This document shows, one piece after another, positions 25,152 through 34,140 of a stretch of DNA of 64,000 nt. Under the pieces are notes generated by a model. That model was not told the origin of the DNA and did not search any database. It saw nothing but the letters and a program-made list of their open reading frames with translations. Every line of letters starts with the position of its first letter. The stretch's first letter is position 1. Source of the DNA: Pseudomonas sp. PB120. Its GTDB lineage: Bacteria; Pseudomonadota; Gammaproteobacteria; Pseudomonadales; Pseudomonadaceae. The translations under genes were made by a program, and so were the position numbers. The stretch spans positions 116,958 through 180,957 of the forward strand of contig NZ_RWIN01000142.1 in the NCBI RefSeq assembly GCF_009761815.1. Direction: 5' to 3'.

Positions 25152-25862
25152 CTAGTGGGTCGGCCCGAGGAACGCCAGCCATCGGCGTTCGGCAAGACGG
25201 AACAGGCCAACCAGCGCAAAGGTAACGGTCAGGTAGATCAGCGCGGCGATGCCGAACGACTGAAAGGTCAGGAAGGTCGCCGAGTTGGCGTCCCGGGCGA
25301 CTTTCAGGATGTCCGGGATGGTCGCGGTGAAGGCCACGGTGGTCGAGTGCAGCATCAGGATCACTTCGTTGCTGTAATAAGGCAACGAACGACGCAGTGC
25401 AGACGGCATGATCACGTAGGCATACAGCTTCCAGCCGGTCAGGCCATAGGCTTTCGCGGCTTCGACTTCACCATGGTTCATGCTGCGGATGGCCCCGGCG
25501 AAGATCTCCGTGGTGTACGCGCAAGTGTTCAGGGCGAAGGCCAGGATGGTGCAGTTCATTGCGTCGCGGAAAAACGCATCCAGCACCGGTTGGGCGCGCA
25601 CGGCCGCCAGGCTGTAGATGCCGGTGTAGCAGATCAGCAGCTGGATGTAGAGCGGCGTTCCGCGGAACAGGTAGGTGTAGAACTGCACCGGCCAGCGGAT
25701 GTAGAAGTGCGGGGAAACCCGGGCAATGGACAGCGGGATCGACACCAGGAAACCGATGAAGATCGAGGCGCTGAGCAGCCACATGGTCATGGCCAGGCCA
25801 GTGATGTGGTAGCCGTCGGTATAAAGGAAGGGTTTCCAGTATTCCTGCAGGAGTTCGATCAT
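25152..25862 (-). CDS. aotM: Arginine/ornithine ABC transporter permease AotM
   Basis: A 236-aa inner-membrane permease of the polar amino-acid (HisMQ) type. Several hydrophobic helices are present, with the EAA-loop EVEAAKAYGLTGWKLYAYVIMPSALRRSLP that contacts the ATPase. It overlaps the stop of the other permease by 4 bp (ATGA), indicating coupled translation. It pairs with AotQ to form the heterodimeric channel. Confidence 0.9.
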   Translation of the reverse strand: MIELLQEYWKPFLYTDGYHITGLAMTMWLLSASIFIGFLVSIPLSIARVSPHFYIRWPVQFYTYLFRGTPLYIQLLICYTGIYSLAAVRAQPVLDAFFRDAMNCTILAFALNTCAYTTEIFAGAIRSMNHGEVEAAKAYGLTGWKLYAYVIMPSALRRSLPYYSNEVILMLHSTTVAFTATIPDILKVARDANSATFLTFQSFGIAALIYLTVTFALVGLFRLAERRWLAFLGPTH

Positions 25863-26587
25863 CGTACGGCCTCCCGGGAACCGGCGGCGTAGCGGCGTTC
25901 GAGCCTGCGCAGAACGATGTTGGACGCGCTGGTGATCAGCAGGTAGATCACGGCGGCCAGCACCAGGAAGTAGAACAGTTGATAGGTACTTTTACCGGCG
26001 TCCTGGGCAGCCTTGACCAGGTCGGCGAGGCCGATGATCGACACCAGCGCGGTCGCCTTGAGCATGACCATCCAGTTGTTGCCAATACCTGGCAGGGCAA
26101 AACGCATCATCTGCGGAAACACCACGATACGAAAACGCTGACCGCGTTTGAGGCCATAAGCCGTCGCGGCTTCGACCTGGCCCCGGGGTACCGCGAGGAT
26201 CGCGCCACGGAAGGTTTCGGTGAAGTACGCGCCATAAATGAAGCCCAGGGTGATGACCCCGGCGCTGAACGGGTTGATCTCGATGTATTCCCATTCCATG
26301 AAGTCGGTAAACGAGGTCAGCCAGGTTTGCAGGCTGTAGAAAATCAACAGCATCAGCACCAGGTCCGGTACGCCGCGAATCAGCGTGGTGTACATCTGGG
26401 CAGGGACCCGCACCAGTTTGACTTTTGACAGCTTGGCACTGGCGCCCAGCAGACCGAGCAACACGGCCACCAAGAGCGACAACACCGATAATTTGATGGT
26501 CATCCAGGTGCCTTCCATCAGCAACGGACCGAAGCCCTTGAGGCTGAAGGCTGAGAGCCCCAGGTTTTGTAATAGGTTTTCGAACAT
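25859..26587 (-). CDS. aotQ: Arginine/ornithine ABC transporter permease AotQ
   Basis: A 242-aa inner-membrane permease, the partner of AotM. It has about five hydrophobic segments and the EAA-loop GQVEAATAYGLKRGQRFRIVVFPQMMRFALP. The start is 56 bp after the aotJ stop, across a hairpin with a T-run that probably reduces read-through from the abundant binding protein. The stop overlaps the aotM start by 4 bp. Confidence 0.9.
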   Translation of the reverse strand: MFENLLQNLGLSAFSLKGFGPLLMEGTWMTIKLSVLSLLVAVLLGLLGASAKLSKVKLVRVPAQMYTTLIRGVPDLVLMLLIFYSLQTWLTSFTDFMEWEYIEINPFSAGVITLGFIYGAYFTETFRGAILAVPRGQVEAATAYGLKRGQRFRIVVFPQMMRFALPGIGNNWMVMLKATALVSIIGLADLVKAAQDAGKSTYQLFYFLVLAAVIYLLITSASNIVLRRLERRYAAGSREAVR

Positions 26588-26608
26588 AAATCAGCAACCT
26601 GATCGGGT

Positions 26609-26640
26609 GAAAAAAGCGCCCATCGCGAGATGGGCGCCGG
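26609..26640 (-). terminator. Intercistronic hairpin/attenuator aotJ-aotQ
   Basis: Read on the minus strand, GCGCCCATC-TCGC-GATGGGCGC is followed by six T residues, immediately after the aotJ stop. A partial terminator here would explain higher expression of the binding protein than the permeases. Confidence 0.8.
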
Positions 26641-26643
26641 GCA

Positions 26644-27426
26644 TTATTTGCCGCTGTACAGATTCAGATCGCCAAAGTGTTTCTTCTGAATGGTGGCGTA
26701 GGTGCCATCGTCGTGTAACGCTTTGATACCTTTATCCAACAGTGCCTTGAGGTCTTTGTTACCTTTCGAGATACCGACAGCTGTCTTGGCCGGCAGCAGG
26801 GGATCATCCACTGGCTTGCTGACTTCGTAATCGGCGCCCTGTGGCGATTTCAAAAAGCCCAGTTCGGCTTGCAGCATGTCCTGGATCGAGGCATCCAGAC
26901 GACCGGAAGTCAGGTCAGCATAGACCTGGTCCTGGTTGGCGTAGGCCTGAGTGGTCACGCCAGCCTTGTCCAGAACGGCCTTGGCGTAGGCTTCCTGGAT
27001 GGTGCCTTGCTCGTAGCCGACTTTCTTGCCCTTCAGCGATTCGGTGGCTTCGGTGATGCCCGAACCCTTTTTGAACACGAAAGACGTCGGGCCGGAGAAC
27101 AGCTCGCTGGAGAAGTCGATGACTTTTTCGCGGGCCGGGGTGACGGTCATCGAAGAGATCACACCGTCGAATTTATTGGCCTTCAGGCCTGGAATCATGC
27201 CGTCGAAATCGCTTTCGACCCATTTGCACTTGACCTTCAGCTCGGCGCAGATCGCGTTCCCCAGATCGATGTCGAAGCCTACCAGGCTACCGTCGGCCGC
27301 TTTCGATTCAAACGGAGCATAGGACGGGTCAACACCAAAACGCAGTTCTTTGTATTCCTTTGCCATGGCGGAGCCGGCAGCCATGCACAACGCCAGTGCA
27401 GAAAGGGTCAGCAATGCTTTTTTCAT
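26644..27426 (-). CDS. aotJ: Arginine/ornithine-binding periplasmic protein AotJ
   Basis: A 260-aa periplasmic solute-binding protein of ABC family 3. The signal peptide is MKKALLTLSALALCMAAGSAMA. The mature protein has LRFGVDPSYAPFESKAADGSLVGFDIDLGNAIC and AREKVIDFSSELFSGPT, typical for lysine/arginine/ornithine-binding proteins. It is the first gene of the aot operon, so the promoter must lie between 27427 and the REPIN at 27636. The substrate is inferred from operon identity. Confidence 0.92.
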   Translation of the reverse strand: MKKALLTLSALALCMAAGSAMAKEYKELRFGVDPSYAPFESKAADGSLVGFDIDLGNAICAELKVKCKWVESDFDGMIPGLKANKFDGVISSMTVTPAREKVIDFSSELFSGPTSFVFKKGSGITEATESLKGKKVGYEQGTIQEAYAKAVLDKAGVTTQAYANQDQVYADLTSGRLDASIQDMLQAELGFLKSPQGADYEVSKPVDDPLLPAKTAVGISKGNKDLKALLDKGIKALHDDGTYATIQKKHFGDLNLYSGK

Positions 27427-27635
27427 TATTCAATCCCTAAGAACCAATATGAGCGCTTGTGGCGCAGAATTATTGTTACTGGAAAGCGTAAGACTTGAGG
27501 AAAGTAGCAATTTCCGAACCAGAGTCCCGAACGAGCGTTTTAAAAGCTCATACGAGATATGTCCGCGAGGGATTGTGCACGAAAACGGGCGCCAGGAAAT
27601 AGCTGCACCAGGATGGTTCTTGATGACACGGATTT

Positions 27636-27725
27636 TTGTAGGCGCGAGCTTGTTTGCGAAGCGGTGTGTCAGGGGAATTTGTATCGACTGACAGGCCGCT
27701 TCGCGAGCAGGCTCGCTCCTACAGG
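27636..27725. repeat. REPIN at 5' border of transporter operon
   Basis: TTGTAGGCGCGAGCTTGTTTGCGAAGCGG (slightly decayed) opens it and CCGCTTCGCGAGCAGGCTCGCTCCTACAGG closes it. It separates aotJ from the ligase stop at 27734 and is the second border repeat of the transporter block. Confidence 0.88.
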
Positions 27726-27733
27726 GGATCCCG

Positions 27734-29422
27734 TTAGCCCAACAAATTTTGCAGGGTGGCCAGGTTGTCAGCTTCTTCCACCGACTTGTCCTGCCGCCAG
27801 CGCAGCATTCTCGGAAAACGCACCGCAATGCCGCTTTTATGACGCTTGGACAGGGCAATGCCTTCAAACCCCAACTCAAACACCAGGCTCGGTTTCACGC
27901 TGCTCACCGGCCCGAACTTCTCTACCGTGGTCTTGCGCACGATGCTGTCGACCTGGCGCATTTCTTCGTCGGTCAGCCCTGAGTAAGCCTTGGCGAACGG
28001 CACGAGCGTGCGTTCGCTGGCATCTGGTGGGCCGTCCCACACCGCAAAGGTGTAATCGCTGTAGAGACTGGCCCGGCGACCGTGTCCGCGCTGGGCATAA
28101 ATCAGCACCGCGTCGACGCTGAACGGGTCGACTTTCCATTTCCACCAGACGCCCATGTCCTTGGTCCGTCCCACCCCGTACAGCGCCTCTTTTGCCTTGA
28201 GCATCATGCCTTCTACACCGAGGCTACGAGAGGCTTCCCGTTGCCGGGCAAGGTCGAACCAGTCTTCGCCGGTCAGCACGGGCGACGTGAGTAATACCGG
28301 GTTGTTGCAACGGGCGACGACTTGCTCCAATTGAGTGCGTCGCGTGGCTTGAGGCTGGTTGCGCCAGTCTTCACCCGCCCATTCCAGCAGGTCGTAGGCG
28401 AGGACCACCACCGGCACCTCATCGAGAATTTTCTTGCCGAGGGTTTTCCGGCCAATCCGCTGTTGCAGCAACGCAAAGGGTTGCACCGCCGGTGAGGTTT
28501 GGGCGTGCGGGTCGAAGGCGTCTTCCGTGCCCGACGGTTCGGATTTCCAGGCGACGATTTCCCCGTCGATCACCGTGCCGTCGGGCAGGCAGTGGATCAG
28601 GCTTTCCAGTTCAGGGAAGCGTTCCGTCACCAGCTCTTCGCCGCGCGACCAGATCCACAGTTGACCATCGCGCTTGACCACCTGGGCGCGGATGCCATCC
28701 CACTTCCATTCCACCTGCCATTGGCTGGCCGGGCCGAGCAATGCTTCGAATTGCTCGACGGGCTGCGACAGGGCATGGGCGAGGAAAAACGGATAAGGCT
28801 GACCGCCGCGCTGCGAATGTTCATTGACTGATTCGGCGGCGATCAGTTTCCGGTAACTGGCAGCACTCGGGCGATTGGACAGGTCGGTGTAACCCACCAG
28901 ACGCTGGGCGACGCGTTTGCTGTCCAGCCCGGCCATGTTCGCGAGGGCGCGTGTTACCAGCAATTTCGAGACCCCGACGCGGAAGCTGCCGGTGATCAAC
29001 TTGATGCAGAGCATCAGGCTCTGACGGTCCAGTTGCGACCACAAGGCTGGCAACTTTTCAGCGAGGATTGCCGGGGTTTCACCGCGCAGCGGTAACAGCT
29101 TTTCTTCGATCCAATTTGCCAGGCCATCGGCAGAGATGTGCGGCGCTTCGGGCAGCACCAGGGAAATGGTTTCCGCCAGATCGCCGACAGCCTGGTAACT
29201 CTCTTCGAATAACCACGGCGACAGCCCTGAAAACGCTACGGCCAGTTCACGCAATACGCGCACGGGCACCAATTGTCGGGGCCGGCCACCGGACAGAAAG
29301 TACACCGCCCAGGCCGCGTCTTCCGGCGCGGCCTGAGCGAAGTAGTGCTGCATCGCCGCCAGTTTTGCATTGCTGGACGTGGTCGCATCGAGGTCCGCAT
29401 ACAGTTCGGCGAATGCTTTCAT
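27734..29422 (-). CDS. ATP-dependent DNA ligase, ligase-associated damage response set
   Basis: A 562-aa ligase with three parts: an N-terminal DNA-binding domain (to about residue 200), an adenylation domain and a C-terminal OB domain. The nucleotidyl Lys240 is in WKWDGIR (about 239-245). Further motifs include DGTVIDGEIVAW, GVEGMMLKAKEALYGVGR and WWKWKVDP. The family seals nicks together with a dedicated exonuclease, Lhr-like helicase and PdeM. The start overlaps the exonuclease stop (ATGA), so those two are coupled. The helicase and pdeM genes, expected directly downstream, are displaced by the aot operon. Confidence 0.93.
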   Translation of the reverse strand: MKAFAELYADLDATTSSNAKLAAMQHYFAQAAPEDAAWAVYFLSGGRPRQLVPVRVLRELAVAFSGLSPWLFEESYQAVGDLAETISLVLPEAPHISADGLANWIEEKLLPLRGETPAILAEKLPALWSQLDRQSLMLCIKLITGSFRVGVSKLLVTRALANMAGLDSKRVAQRLVGYTDLSNRPSAASYRKLIAAESVNEHSQRGGQPYPFFLAHALSQPVEQFEALLGPASQWQVEWKWDGIRAQVVKRDGQLWIWSRGEELVTERFPELESLIHCLPDGTVIDGEIVAWKSEPSGTEDAFDPHAQTSPAVQPFALLQQRIGRKTLGKKILDEVPVVVLAYDLLEWAGEDWRNQPQATRRTQLEQVVARCNNPVLLTSPVLTGEDWFDLARQREASRSLGVEGMMLKAKEALYGVGRTKDMGVWWKWKVDPFSVDAVLIYAQRGHGRRASLYSDYTFAVWDGPPDASERTLVPFAKAYSGLTDEEMRQVDSIVRKTTVEKFGPVSSVKPSLVFELGFEGIALSKRHKSGIAVRFPRMLRWRQDKSVEEADNLATLQNLLG

Positions 29423-30450
29423 GCGGGCTCCTCGGCGCTCGCAGGTTCTACGAGGCCGGCTTCTTCTTCGTCGCCGTATTCAGTGCTGAAACCTTGTGCA
29501 TCCAGGCCTTGCTCGCGTAGATGACGGACCAGCACGCCGACCGAACCGTGGGTGACTTTCACGCGCTCGGCGCCGGTCTGTTCGATGGCCCAAAGCAAGC
29601 CGGGCCAATCGGCGTGGTCGGACAAGACAAAACCACGGTCGACACCGCGCCGCCGCCGCGTGCCGCGCAAGCGCATCCAGCCGCTGGCAAAGCCATCGCT
29701 GTACTCGCCGAAACGCCGCATCCAGGTGCTGGCGCCCGCCGAGGGTGGGGCGATGACCAAGGCCTTGCGCATCATCGGGTCGCTCTTTTTGATCTCGCCG
29801 GCGTAAATCGTGGGGGGGATGTAAACGCCGCTCTCGCGATACACCCGGTTCAGCGGCTCGACCGCGCCGTGGGTCAGAATCGGACCGAGGCTGGCATCGA
29901 TACCGTGGAGAATTCGTTGGGCCTTGCCGAAGGAATAGCAGAACAGCACGCTGGTTTTATCTTCGGCGGCATTGGCTTGCCACCACTGATTGATCTCGGC
30001 GAAGACCTGCGCCTGAGGCTGCCAGCGGTAGATGGGCAGGCCGAATGTCGACTCGGTGATGAAGGTGTGACAGCGCACCGGTTCGAACGGAGCGCAGGTG
30101 CCGTCGGGCTCGATTTTGTAATCCCCCGAGGCGACCCAGACTTCGCCGCCGTATTCCAGGCGCACCTGGGCCGAACCAAGCACGTGGCCCGCCGGGTGGA
30201 AACTCAGGGTGACGCCGTGGTGCAGCAATCGCTCGCCGTACGGCAGGGTTTGCAAGTTGAGGTCCTGGCCCAGGCGTGCACGCAGAATGCCTTCACCGGG
30301 AGAGGCCGCCAGGTAATGCGCATTGCCGGAACGGGCGTGGTCGCCATGGGCATGGGTAATGATCGAACGCTCGACCGGCCGCCACGGATCGATATAGAAA
30401 TCGCCGGCGGGGCAGTACAAGCCTTCGGGACGCGCAATGACAAGATCCAC
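29419..30450 (-). CDS. Ligase-associated DNA damage response exonuclease
   Basis: A 343-aa metallo-beta-lactamase-fold nuclease of the SNM1/CPSF-like (YSH1) group. The metal-binding motif is THAHGDHARSG (H-x-H-x-D-H, about residues 33-43). Later ligands are in HPAGHVLGSAQV and GDYKIE, and a C-terminal LSDHADWPGLL matches family members. It is first in the ligase set: its stop overlaps the ligase ATG. A long near-perfect REPIN hairpin lies upstream, between it and the acylase gene. Confidence 0.92.
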   Translation of the reverse strand: MDLVIARPEGLYCPAGDFYIDPWRPVERSIITHAHGDHARSGNAHYLAASPGEGILRARLGQDLNLQTLPYGERLLHHGVTLSFHPAGHVLGSAQVRLEYGGEVWVASGDYKIEPDGTCAPFEPVRCHTFITESTFGLPIYRWQPQAQVFAEINQWWQANAAEDKTSVLFCYSFGKAQRILHGIDASLGPILTHGAVEPLNRVYRESGVYIPPTIYAGEIKKSDPMMRKALVIAPPSAGASTWMRRFGEYSDGFASGWMRLRGTRRRRGVDRGFVLSDHADWPGLLWAIEQTGAERVKVTHGSVGVLVRHLREQGLDAQGFSTEYGDEEEAGLVEPASAEEPA

Positions 30451-30532
30451 GTCGTTACCAAAATGGAGGGACTTGTTAGCTATGAGGTTTGCGCGAAGCC
30501 AGAAGTTCTATCGAAATTTCATCGGCAAAAGA

Positions 30533-30641
30533 AATCCCCCCCTGTAGGAGCGAGCCTGCTCGCGATAGCGGTGGGTCAGGCAACATTGAAGTCGCCTGAC
30601 AGTCCGCTATCGCGAGCAGGCTCGCTCCTACAGGGGGGATT
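30533..30641. repeat. Long REPIN with extended 38-bp stem
   Basis: The arms at 30533-30571 and 30604-30641 are complementary over about 38 bp with one bulged C. The pairing extends past the usual REP boundary through a C7/G6 tract. It lies 11 bp from the acylase stop and likely terminates or stabilises that transcript. Confidence 0.9.
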
Positions 30642-30651
30642 GTGGTGTGTC

Positions 30652-33102
30652 TTATTTGCCCGGGGTCAGGGTCAACCGCTTGTTCCCGTACACCTTGTCA
30701 AAGTTCTGCGGTTGCATCGGCAGGCTCATGTATTGCCCCTTGAGCCATGGATCGATGCTGTCGAGGTAGTTCGGGCTGGCCGGGTTGCCGGACTGGCCGG
30801 TGCCGTTCTGGCCCATCAGCGGTTCGGCCTGGCCGAAGTCGACGATGAAGCGCATGGCCGGTGCCAGCGTGGTGTTGAAATCCTGGCCCCAGGCGAACGC
30901 CGCCGTATTCAACGTGGTGTGATCGCCGCCGGCCGCGAGCGGGCCGCGGACGGTCTGGCCACTGGCGTTCTTCCATTCGTAGCGGTGCAATTTGCCCCAC
31001 TGCCAGGCTTTGTGATCGCCGCCCAACTGGCTGTCGCCCGCGCTGATCGCTGCCGCCAGGCTGCGGGCGAGGATGGCCGGTTTGTCTTCTTTCTGCGGCG
31101 TGCGCGTGTCATCCCAGAACGGGCTGTCTTCTCGACCGAGCAAGTGATCCGCCTGCGCCGCGTAGGACAACATGCCGTTGGCCACGAACGCTTTCCACGC
31201 CGGGCTGCTTTCCGGGCCTAGCTCGTCAAGGAAGATCTGCTTGGTGCTTTCCTGCAGGAACAGCTCATAGATCGCCGCGTCGGTGGAGGTCGGGCTGAGC
31301 TTGCCGTCAAACGCCATCAAGCGCGCAAAAGCCTCGCGAGCCTTGTCGCGATCGGCGCCAGGCAACGCATCAATGGCCTGCTTGAGCGGCTGGGCCATGC
31401 CCGGGGCTGCGAACATCTTCTTCAGTTTGGCGGCGAAGGTCGTGGTCTGGTCGTATTGCATGCTGATCAGGCTGCGCGTGTCGTGTTTGCCCACGCCGGC
31501 CAGTTCGGCCATGCGTTCGCCACGCTCCGGTGCCGACCAGGAATTGGACAGCTGCATGCCGTAACCATGGGGGATGACCCGCTGGTTGGCGGTGCCGAGC
31601 CAGCCTTGGGCCGGGTCCTGGTCATACGGGTGGAGCATCGGGTCGGCGTAACCGTCCCAATCGTAACGACCTTCCCAGCCCGGCGAGGGCAGCAGGCCTT
31701 CGCCTTCGCGACGGTTCGGGTAGCGGCCAGTGACTTGCCAGCCGATGTTGCTGGCGTCGGCAAATACCAGGTTCAGGGCGATGGCGCGGATTTCGCGGCT
31801 GGCGTCCGAGGCTTTCTCGACGTTCTGCGCCCGGGACAGGTCGAAGAACGCGTCCAGGGTCTTGTCGTCGCTGAAGCTCGGCGTCTGCAAGGCCAGGCCA
31901 AAACCATTGGCCAGCGAAGTGCCTTGGGCGCTGTTGAGCAGCGGACCGTGACGGGTTTCGTACACCGCTTCGCGAATCGGTCGCTGGCCTTTGACGAAGT
32001 AGGTCTCGTTGCGCACGGTCACAGGCTGCCACTTGCCGCCGACTTCATAGGTGAGGCCGTTGCCCTGGCGTTTGATTTTCTCCAGGAACAGGTCCTGGTT
32101 GTCGCCCATGACCGTGGTCATGCTCCAGGCCACTTTGCCGTTGAAACCGCCGAGCACCATCGGCAAACCGGCAATGGTCACGCCCGAAGCCTGGTACTTG
32201 GGTGCGCGAATCTGCACGTAGCTGAACAACGACGGCACGCCCAACGGCCCATGGCTGTCGCTGGCCAGCAGGCTTTTGCCGCTGCGGCTGCGTTGCGGGC
32301 CGATGGCCCAATTGTTCGATGAGGTGGCGCCCAGCAGATTCAGATCGGACAGCTGGCCGGTGGCTTTGCTGATTTCAGCCAGCCCCGGGACTTGCCCGTT
32401 GAGCTTGATGCCCTGGAGTTTTTCGCCTTCGGCCAGCGGCAGTTTTTCGTCGGGGGCGGCAGGCTCCAGCCACGGCAGCTTGTCGTTGGTGACGGTCTGG
32501 GCCAGCACCAGCGAAGCGATTTCTTCCGGCAGGTTGGCCGATTGGCTGAAGTTCAGCAGGCAGAAAATCAGCGCCGAATCTTCTGGCTGCCAGTATTCAG
32601 GCTTGTAACCGGTGGCCGCCAAATCCGCCGGCAACTTGTCGCGATAGCGGAACAGGTAGGCGTTGACCCCGCGCGCATAGACTTCGAAGAAACGCTTGAG
32701 GCGCGGCGACGACGCCTTGTACAGCTCGCCGGCGCTTTTCTTCAGGTTGACCGCGCGCATGTAGCGGTCAGCGTCCAGCAGGTCTGATCCCGACATCTCC
32801 GACAAACGGCCCTGGGCCAACAGGCGCAGGGTGACCATTTGTGTGATGCGGTCGCTGGCGTGGACATAGCCGAGGGCAAAGAGCGCGTCATGGAAGCTGT
32901 TGCTTTCGATCAGCGGCATGCCCATGGCATTGCGGCGCACCGAAACGTTCTGTGCCAGACCTTTGAGCGGTTGTACGCCAGAGGTAGGGGGGAGGGTGTC
33001 CTGGGTGTTGAAGGACTGACAACCGGTCAGGCTCAAAACACCGGCCACTGCTGCGGCAACGCCGAACCGGGGAAGAAAATGTGTAAGGGCTGGCGAGGCC
33101 AT
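30652..33102 (-). CDS. Penicillin-acylase-family lipoprotein (possible acyl-homoserine lactone acylase)
   Basis: An 816-aa Ntn-hydrolase precursor. A lipobox (LSLTGC, Cys28) follows a signal peptide. An alpha domain ends near residue 261, then SNNWAIGP begins the beta chain with catalytic Ser262 exposed by self-cleavage. Conserved Asn and Arg positions follow (VLGGFNGKVAWSMTTVMGDNQDLF). The family includes penicillin G acylases and AHL-degrading quorum-quenching acylases such as HacB of Pseudomonas. The substrate cannot be decided from sequence. A lipoprotein anchor is less common than a soluble periplasmic form. It is a single-gene unit. Confidence 0.88.
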   Translation of the reverse strand: MASPALTHFLPRFGVAAAVAGVLSLTGCQSFNTQDTLPPTSGVQPLKGLAQNVSVRRNAMGMPLIESNSFHDALFALGYVHASDRITQMVTLRLLAQGRLSEMSGSDLLDADRYMRAVNLKKSAGELYKASSPRLKRFFEVYARGVNAYLFRYRDKLPADLAATGYKPEYWQPEDSALIFCLLNFSQSANLPEEIASLVLAQTVTNDKLPWLEPAAPDEKLPLAEGEKLQGIKLNGQVPGLAEISKATGQLSDLNLLGATSSNNWAIGPQRSRSGKSLLASDSHGPLGVPSLFSYVQIRAPKYQASGVTIAGLPMVLGGFNGKVAWSMTTVMGDNQDLFLEKIKRQGNGLTYEVGGKWQPVTVRNETYFVKGQRPIREAVYETRHGPLLNSAQGTSLANGFGLALQTPSFSDDKTLDAFFDLSRAQNVEKASDASREIRAIALNLVFADASNIGWQVTGRYPNRREGEGLLPSPGWEGRYDWDGYADPMLHPYDQDPAQGWLGTANQRVIPHGYGMQLSNSWSAPERGERMAELAGVGKHDTRSLISMQYDQTTTFAAKLKKMFAAPGMAQPLKQAIDALPGADRDKAREAFARLMAFDGKLSPTSTDAAIYELFLQESTKQIFLDELGPESSPAWKAFVANGMLSYAAQADHLLGREDSPFWDDTRTPQKEDKPAILARSLAAAISAGDSQLGGDHKAWQWGKLHRYEWKNASGQTVRGPLAAGGDHTTLNTAAFAWGQDFNTTLAPAMRFIVDFGQAEPLMGQNGTGQSGNPASPNYLDSIDPWLKGQYMSLPMQPQNFDKVYGNKRLTLTPGK

Positions 33103-33230
33103 GGCAAAGCTCCTGCGGGGGGTAGCGTCAGTAAAGGCGCTACGTTAGAGAGCAGGAGGTGGGCGCGCAAGCGGGGTATGGGGTTATTTCAGGATTTGTC
33201 TGATAAACCCGCCTTCAAGGCAGGTGATGT

Positions 33231-33367
33231 CCCTGTGGCGAGGGAGGTTGCTCCCGCTCGGCCGCGTAGCGGCCGTAATCCAGGCACTGCTTAACTGTTG
33301 AGTCAGCCGGGAGTCTGGGATGGGAGCGCTTCGCGCTCCAGCGGGAGCAAGCTCCCTCGCCACAGGG
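33231..33367. repeat. Inverted repeat, TGTGGCGAGGGAG family
   Basis: CCCTGTGGCGAGGGAGGTTGCTCCCGCT at one end and GCGGGAGCAAGCTCCCTCGCCACAGGG at the other. It encloses smaller hairpins (GCTTCGCGC, GGCCGCGTAGCGGCC). It is a different REP family from the GTAGGAGC type and lies between the acylase gene start and the GST stop. Confidence 0.88.
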
Positions 33368-33396
33368 TGGTGTGTAGCCACAGGGTTGTGGATGCC

Positions 33397-34041
33397 TCAG
33401 GGTTTTGGTGGATTGATTTCGGCCGCCAGGGCATATGCCTTTACGGTCGCCGGGCGATTCTGGATGTGGGTGAACCAGCGCAGTACATTCGGGAAGTCTT
33501 CCAGGTTCTGGCTCTGCCACTTGTGGGAAACGATCCACGGGTAGATCGCCATGTCTGCGATGCTGTATTCACGGCCGGCGACGAAGTCATTGTTGGCCAA
33601 TTGCTTGTCGAGCACCCCGTAAAGGCGCGCCGTTTCGTCGATGTAGCGCTTGATCGCGTAAGGAATTTTCTCCGGTGCGAACTGGCTGAAGTGATGATTC
33701 TGCCCGGCCATCGGCCCCAAGCCGCCCATCTGCCAGAACAGCCATTGCAGCGCCAGCTGACGGCCTCGCAGGTCCGTGGGCAGGAACTGACCGGTTTTTT
33801 CCGCCAGGTACAGCAGGATCGCCCCGGACTCGAAGACCGACAACGGCTCACCGCCATCGACGGGTTCATTGTCGACAATGGCCGGGATTCTGTTGTTGGG
33901 CGAGATCTTCAGAAAGTGCGGCTGGAACTGCTCTTTCTGCCCGATGTTGATCGGATGCACGTTGTACGGCAGGCCGGCTTCTTCCAGGAATATCGAGATT
34001 TTGTGGCCGTTGGGGGTGGTCCAGTAATACAGGTCGATCAT
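33397..34041 (-). CDS. Nu-class-like glutathione S-transferase (YghU/YfcG type)
   Basis: A 214-aa cytosolic glutathione-dependent enzyme. The thioredoxin-like N-terminal domain has YYWTTPNGHKISIFLEEAGLPYNVHPINIG and the glutathione-binding SPNNRIPAIVD and FESGAILLYLAEK. The helical C-terminal domain has QWLFWQMGGLGPMAGQNHHF. The TTPNGHK motif and the Thr-Asn pair are typical of Nu-class enzymes, which often have disulphide-bond reductase activity. I chose ATG 34041, with GGAG 6 nt upstream, over TTG 34053. It is divergent from the isochorismatase-like gene. Confidence 0.88.
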   Translation of the reverse strand: MIDLYYWTTPNGHKISIFLEEAGLPYNVHPINIGQKEQFQPHFLKISPNNRIPAIVDNEPVDGGEPLSVFESGAILLYLAEKTGQFLPTDLRGRQLALQWLFWQMGGLGPMAGQNHHFSQFAPEKIPYAIKRYIDETARLYGVLDKQLANNDFVAGREYSIADMAIYPWIVSHKWQSQNLEDFPNVLRWFTHIQNRPATVKAYALAAEINPPKP

Positions 34042-34140
34042 GGAGTGCTCCAAAGCAAAAGACGTCGTTGGGGACGGACAGCAACCGCGAGCATTAGGTC
34101 GTCCTGTTTGCGATCGATGGCTTGCCTGTAGGAGGAGGTG

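Noticed and set aside
23243..27426. The aot block considered as an insertion sequence or transposon
   Set aside because: No transposase, no target-site duplication and no terminal repeats other than ordinary REPINs. It is a normal transporter operon in an unusual place.
29521..31221. A 566-codon plus-strand frame over the exonuclease and acylase genes
   Set aside because: It spans two unrelated minus-strand genes and a REPIN, which a real gene would not.
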